Shown: one piece after another, positions 5,512 to 7,253 of the stretch
Layout: each line of letters begins with the position of its first letter
How positions within the stretch are numbered: the stretch's first letter is position 1
Assembly (NCBI GenBank): GCA_022866015.1
Contig: JALHTX010000299.1
Span: forward strand, 1 to 7,253
Length of the DNA: 7,253 nt
From: Thermoplasmatota archaeon
GTDB lineage: Archaea; Thermoplasmatota; E2; DHVEG-1
Direction of reading: 5' to 3'
The notes under the pieces: model-generated
Databases searched by the model: none
Told to the model about the DNA's origin: nothing
The model's input: the letters and a program-made list of their open reading frames with translations, nothing else
Made by a program: the position numbers and the translations under genes

Positions 5512-5790
5512 ATGCAGGATTTGAAAAATATGTTATTCGGTAAGAATAAACCAAAAAAGGAAAAAAAAGAAAGAGTGATTTACAGTTTTCAACATATGTT
5601 TCAATTTATTGATGACTTTAATAACCCAGAGGATTCTTTGAAGAAAACTAATGATATACTTATTAAAGTAAGTCAAGCTAAAAGAGAAGGTAAGAATGAA
5701 CACGATTTACTTACCGATGAGGAAATACAAATGCGGGAACATATGAAAAAAAATGTTAAAGTAAAAAAAAAGAGATCATGTTTTAAGTGA
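5512..5790 (+). CDS. small lysine-rich protein of unknown function
   Basis: This 92-residue soluble protein is strongly basic at both ends: GKNKPKKEKKERV at about 10-22 and VKVKKKRSC near the end. Between them is a more acidic helical section (about 27-80). It has no signal peptide, membrane segment or metal motif. The charge pattern would suit binding to nucleic acid or to an acidic partner such as the divergent 39-residue protein; this is inference. No clear ribosome binding site precedes the ATG at 5512, and a second in-frame ATG lies at 5530, so the start is uncertain. I do not recognise a family. A 300-base stretch with small RNA 2 follows. Confidence 0.65.
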   Translation: MQDLKNMLFGKNKPKKEKKERVIYSFQHMFQFIDDFNNPEDSLKKTNDILIKVSQAKREGKNEHDLLTDEEIQMREHMKKNVKVKKKRSCFK

Positions 5791-5820
5791 GAAAAAAATA
5801 AATATTTTTTATTCCTCATC
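5789..5820 (+). terminator. AT-rich hairpin after the lysine-rich protein gene
   Basis: GAG and AAAAAATA (5789-5800) pair with TATTTTTT and CTC (5803-5817) around a two-base loop, overlapping the stop codon at 5788-5790. The T-run on the transcript fits termination. Confidence 0.45.
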
Positions 5821-5872
5821 TATACTTGTTTTTTCAACAAAACGATAACGAACAAGCTGCTATATAGTAAAG

Positions 5873-5880
5873 TTTATAAA
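5873..5880 (+). promoter_or_regulatory. TATA box for candidate small RNA 2
   Basis: TTTATAAA, a near-consensus archaeal TATA box, lies about 26 bases before the G-rich start of the structured region at 5902-5999. No open frame begins downstream within 200 bases. Confidence 0.5.
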
Positions 5881-5901
5881 ATAAACATATTTCCCGTCTG
5901 T

Positions 5902-5999
5902 TAATTTGGGGGAGTTGATTGGTACGCATTTCTTATCTTTATTCCTACCCTCCATCCGCTCCAATACCAATCAATCAACCCATAATATTTATATTTTTT
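5902..5999 (+). ncRNA. candidate small structured RNA 2
   Basis: Downstream of a clean TATA box the transcript would begin near TTAATTTGGGGG and fold a long-range 10-bp stem, TTGATTGGTA (5915-5924) with TACCAATCAA (5965-5974). The stem may extend through GGG/CCC, and it encloses a 40-base pyrimidine-rich loop. A T-run (5994-5999) ends it. The layout resembles small RNA 1: TTGGGG near the 5' end, GTTG then TTGGTAC, and ACCCA at the far arm. No translatable frame is evident. It fills much of the 339-base gap between 5790 and 6130. The RNA nature is inferred from structure and promoter position. Confidence 0.48.
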
Positions 6000-6022
6000 A
6001 GAAAGAGAAGTTTTTAAACAAA
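5991..6022 (+). repeat. 32-base direct repeat, copy 1
   Basis: This segment is identical over 32 bases to 6625-6656. It contains GTTTTTAAAC, which could serve as a TATA box, after an AGAAAGAGAA tract. It joins the end of small RNA 2 to the promoter region of the microprotein genes. The rest of this gap (6023-6086) holds only AT-rich sequence and two trivial frames beginning ATGACA. Confidence 0.7.
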
Positions 6023-6086
6023 TACGACAATTATTTATCAAAATGACAAATTGAAAAAATATTATTTATAAAAAAATGACAGCAAA

Positions 6087-6096
6087 TATTTAAATA
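6087..6096 (+). promoter_or_regulatory. TATA-like box for the microprotein genes
   Basis: TATTTAAATA is centred about 26 bases before position 6117, leaving a short leader that holds the TTGAGGT ribosome binding site of the gene at 6130. Confidence 0.4.
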
Positions 6097-6129
6097 CTAT
6101 TGTCAAGAAAGTATAACTTGAGGTTAATT

Positions 6130-6225
6130 ATGAAAATAAGCTTTAATAGAATGGGCGCAATTGATAAAAAAATAAAAAAAACTGGTAAAAGAATAATGAT
6201 GTTAAACCAACTATTAATTAAATAA
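6130..6225 (+). CDS. basic 31-residue microprotein
   Basis: The frame encodes 31 residues beginning MKISFNRMGAIDKKIKKTGK and ending in a hydrophobic helix (MMLNQLLIK). It is strongly basic and could fold as one amphipathic helix. A TTGAGGTTA ribosome binding site lies 4-10 bases upstream, and a TATA-like box lies at a suitable distance. It leads a run of small plus-strand frames (6130-6555). No family is recognised. The support is signal placement only. Confidence 0.42.
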   Translation: MKISFNRMGAIDKKIKKTGKRIMMLNQLLIK

Positions 6226-6253
6226 AAAAATCTAAAGATTTGGGGAAAAAAAT

Positions 6254-6427
6254 ATGAGTATATTAGACTCGACATTTAATTGTTCAAATTGCAGTAAAAC
6301 ATTATGGTTAAAATATTATAAACTTCCTAGTGGAAAAATAATTTGTCCAAAATGTTATGATTTTTATAAAAATACAGTTGAAATAGACAAACAAATGAAT
6401 AGGAAAAAAGAAATTCAAAATCAATGA
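6254..6427 (+). CDS. 57-residue zinc-ribbon microprotein
   Basis: This 57-residue frame carries two CxxC knuckles, CSNC (10-13) and CPKC (31-34), separated by 17 residues containing WLKYYKLPSGKII. This is the layout of a treble-clef or ribbon zinc site in small archaeal and viral proteins. The C-terminal 20 residues are charged and helical. A purine-rich TTGGGGAAA tract precedes the ATG, so the ribosome binding site is moderate. It follows the basic 31-residue protein by 28 bases and is probably cotranscribed. Likely roles are nucleic-acid or protein binding, as in small zinc-ribbon regulators of archaeal elements. The four cysteines in proper spacing make this the most secure of the small genes. 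Confidence 0.72.
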   Translation: MSILDSTFNCSNCSKTLWLKYYKLPSGKIICPKCYDFYKNTVEIDKQMNRKKEIQNQ

Positions 6428-6474
6428 AATTATAGTATAGAGGGAAAATAATATTTTATATGAGGAAGACAAGT

Positions 6475-6555
6475 ATGCAAAAGATAAAAATATACTTCAA
6501 AGAAACTAATAAAGAAATAACTTGTTTTATAAAGGAAGCTGGTAAAGAAAAATAG
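6475..6555 (+). CDS. 26-residue charged microprotein
   Basis: From ATG 6475 the frame encodes 26 residues rich in Lys and Glu (MQKIKIYFKETNKEITCF then IKEAGKEK). A TGAGGAAG tract 9 bases upstream supports this start. An ATG at 6460 is in frame and would add five residues, with GAGGG 16 bases before it. It lies 47 bases after the zinc-ribbon gene. T-rich sequence (about 6569-6606) follows and may end the transcript. Nothing in it points to a function. Confidence 0.33.
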   Translation: MQKIKIYFKETNKEITCFIKEAGKEK

Positions 6556-6624
6556 TTGGTACATAGTTAATCTTTTGTTTCTTTATCTTTTATATTTCTC
6601 TTTCTCAAGCATTTCATAAAAAAC

Positions 6625-6656
6625 ATATTTTTTAGAAAGAGAAGTTTTTAAACAAA
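6625..6656 (+). repeat. 32-base direct repeat, copy 2
   Basis: This segment is identical to 5991-6022. Here the GTTTTTAAAC core stands about 25 bases before a GGGAGG ribosome binding site, which supports promoter function. Transcription from it would run toward the tRNA-Leu gene on the opposite strand. Confidence 0.7.
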
Positions 6657-6691
6657 CAATTGTTTTTGAAATTGAGGAACGGGAGGAAAAA

Positions 6692-6712
6692 ATGGATTTA
6701 GAAACTAAATAA
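6692..6712 (+). CDS. six-codon frame with strong ribosome binding site
   Basis: ATG 6692 is preceded by GGGAGG (6681-6686) at ideal spacing, yet the frame encodes only MDLETK before TAA. It lies between the 32-base repeat promoter and the right attachment site. It may be a leader peptide, or the start of a gene cut short by a point change or by the insertion boundary. Translation is inferred from the signal alone. Confidence 0.25.
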   Translation: MDLETK

Positions 6713-6737
6713 GTTGGGACATTTAAGTTAAAATATA

Positions 6738-6753
6738 AGTGCAGGGGGAGGGA
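6738..6753 (+). repeat. right attachment-site copy (in the tRNA-Leu 3' end)
   Basis: AGTGCAGGGGGAGGGA is identical to 3110-3125. It covers two flanking bases, the discriminator base, the 3' acceptor strand, the 3' T-stem strand and one T-loop base of the tRNA gene. Confidence 0.68.
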
Positions 6754-6824
6754 TTTGAACCCGCGGACCTCTTCAGGAATAGATCTTGAGTCTATCGCCG
6801 TAGACCAGGCTTGGCTACCCCTGC
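6740..6824 (-). tRNA. tRNA-Leu (anticodon CAA)
   Basis: This 85-base class II tRNA decodes UUG. The minus strand reads GCAGGGG / CCCCTGC for the acceptor stem, a 19-base D arm closed by GCC/GGC, anticodon stem ATAGA/TCTAT around the loop CTCAAGA, a 14-base variable region with a CCT/AGG mini-hairpin, and a T arm with loop TTCAAAT. No intron is present and CCA is not encoded. The T stem (GCGGG/CCCTC) has one C-U mismatch at 50-64, and the odd base lies inside the segment repeated at 3110-3125. The long variable region and the CAA anticodon make leucine secure. Confidence 0.95.
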
Positions 6825-6849
6825 ATCTTAGATGCAGGAATAGTTTAAT

Positions 6850-6858
6850 GATAATAAA
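6850..6858 (-). promoter_or_regulatory. TATA box for tRNA-Leu
   Basis: The minus strand reads TTTATTATC, centred about 30 bases before the tRNA 5' end, the usual archaeal tRNA promoter distance. Between it and the tRNA, CTGCATCTAAGATGCAG (6821-6837) is an almost perfect palindrome that spans the mature 5' end. Confidence 0.5.
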
Positions 6859-7097
6859 TTTTTTGGTTTTTTAATAAAAGCATAAATGCATTTTTCAGAA
6901 AAGACATTAGAGAATCAAACGAAAAAATTGAATCAATAGAAAAACTAGAAAAAATATATGAATAAATTAATACTCTTATACTACAACAAAAAGGTATTAT
7001 TGCAGTATCTATTAGTTATATAGTTGAAAGCATTAGAAAAATTGGTGAATATCAAGAAGATATATTAGAGATAATGAGTAATTACCTTGTTGTATGA
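6858..7097 (+). pseudogene. remnant of a PhoU-family gene
   Basis: One frame, open from 6858 except for an in-frame TAA at 6963-6965, reads as the C-terminal half of a PhoU-like helical-bundle domain. It begins with a segment containing NAFFRKDIRESNEKIES and EKLEKIYE, then the stop, then INTLILQQKG and YIVESIRKIGEYQEDI, the region matching the ERIGD/ERIAD-type signature of PhoU proteins, which regulate phosphate uptake. A single change from GAA to TAA would explain the stop, because a glutamate fits there. The frame ends normally at TGA 7095-7097. The N-terminal part is missing, there is no start codon or ribosome binding site, and the upstream side abuts the tRNA promoter. It is a broken gene and probably not expressed. 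Confidence 0.6.
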
Positions 7098-7253
7098 AAT
7101 AAGGGCAGCGCCCCCTTATAATCCCGTTCCGCCTTCGTTCCTCAGCAAGCCCTACGGTCTTGCCGTATCTAACTCGGCGGCTCTGGATAGTAATCGTTGT
7201 TGCCGATCATCAACAACTGTAATTTTATGGTGGTTTGGTTGATCTCGGATGTA
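7098..7253. other. GC-richer hairpin-dense region at the window edge
   Basis: Base composition rises sharply right after the PhoU remnant. Four inverted repeats occur in 120 bases: TAAGGG/CCCTTA (7100-7105 and 7113-7118), CCGCC/GGCGG (7129-7133 and 7176-7180) enclosing TACGG/CCGTA (7153-7157 and 7163-7167), and GTTGTTG/CAACAAC (7196-7202 and 7211-7217). No reading frame is convincing; minus-strand frames entering from the right edge stop inside the structured part. The arrangement recalls the right end of an IS200/IS605-type element, where a structured guide RNA overlaps the end of tnpB and a subterminal hairpin marks the terminus. The transposase itself is not in the window, so this stays a suggestion. 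Confidence 0.35.

Larger units (their letters stand above)
3110..6753. mobile_element. putative small element integrated in the tRNA-Leu 3' end
   Basis: A 16-base perfect direct repeat (AGTGCAGGGGGAGGGA) bounds this segment. The right copy is the 3' terminus of the intact tRNA-Leu gene plus two flanking bases, and the left copy is an isolated tRNA fragment. The repeats are in the same orientation and the tRNA 3' end faces the element, as expected for tyrosine-recombinase integration at a tRNA gene. The repeat-to-repeat unit is 3,628 bp. Its content fits an accessory element: two surface-type genes, micropeptides, a zinc-ribbon microprotein, candidate small RNAs and several internal repeats. 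No integrase, replication protein or capsid gene is visible, so it would be non-autonomous or decayed. The boundaries are seen directly; mobility is inferred. Confidence 0.62.

Noticed and set aside
6090..6275. Minus-strand open frame of 61 codons rich in Phe, Ile and Leu
   Set aside because: It arises opposite lysine-rich AT sequence. The plus strand there carries better supported small genes with ribosome binding sites, including the zinc-ribbon gene start.
1..7253. CRISPR array
   Set aside because: The repeats found (16, 29, 32 and 39 bases) occur two or three times at irregular distances and next to genes, with no regular repeat-spacer pattern.
7098..7253. Group II intron 3' end (domain V-like hairpins)
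   Set aside because: The nested hairpins do not match the domain V stem with its conserved catalytic bases, and no reverse-transcriptase frame is present.

Overview
This AT-rich window reads as archaeal chromosome. The signs are archaeal-style TATA boxes about 25 bases before predicted starts, strong GGAGG-type ribosome binding sites, T-run terminators, RAD55/KaiC-like ATPases, and a class II tRNA-Leu with no encoded CCA. The lineage cannot be fixed from the sequence alone.

Left block (1-2960, all minus strand). A three-gene operon (1987 to beyond the left edge) encodes RecA-superfamily KaiC-like proteins. The promoter-proximal one has intact Walker A and B motifs. The next two have lost Walker A, and the last has also lost the Walker B aspartate, so the operon pairs one probable ATPase with two pseudo-ATPases. 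Upstream lies a separate alpha/beta-hydrolase gene with its own promoter.

Middle block (3110-6753). A 16-base direct repeat, AGTGCAGGGGGAGGGA, occurs at 3110-3125 and at 6738-6753, where it is the 3' end of the tRNA-Leu(CAA) gene. This is the geometry of an element integrated into a tRNA 3' end: intact tRNA, element, then a copied tRNA 3' fragment. The 3,628-bp unit carries no visible integrase. It holds two minus-strand genes for a membrane-anchored protein and a secreted protein, which share a nearly identical 39-base promoter segment. It also holds two candidate structured small RNAs of similar design, a coupled two-micropeptide unit with its own terminator, a divergent pair of small acidic and small basic proteins separated by palindromes, and a run of tiny proteins including a 57-residue CxxC...CxxC zinc-ribbon protein. 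A 32-base perfect repeat occurs twice. Most of these small genes are below usual annotation cutoffs. I infer a small non-autonomous or satellite-like integrated element.

Right block (6740-7253). The tRNA-Leu gene on the minus strand is followed by a plus-strand remnant of a PhoU-type gene, broken by an in-frame TAA. Beyond 7098 the sequence turns GC-richer and hairpin-dense, possibly the end of an IS200/IS605-type element or another structured RNA whose rest lies outside the window.
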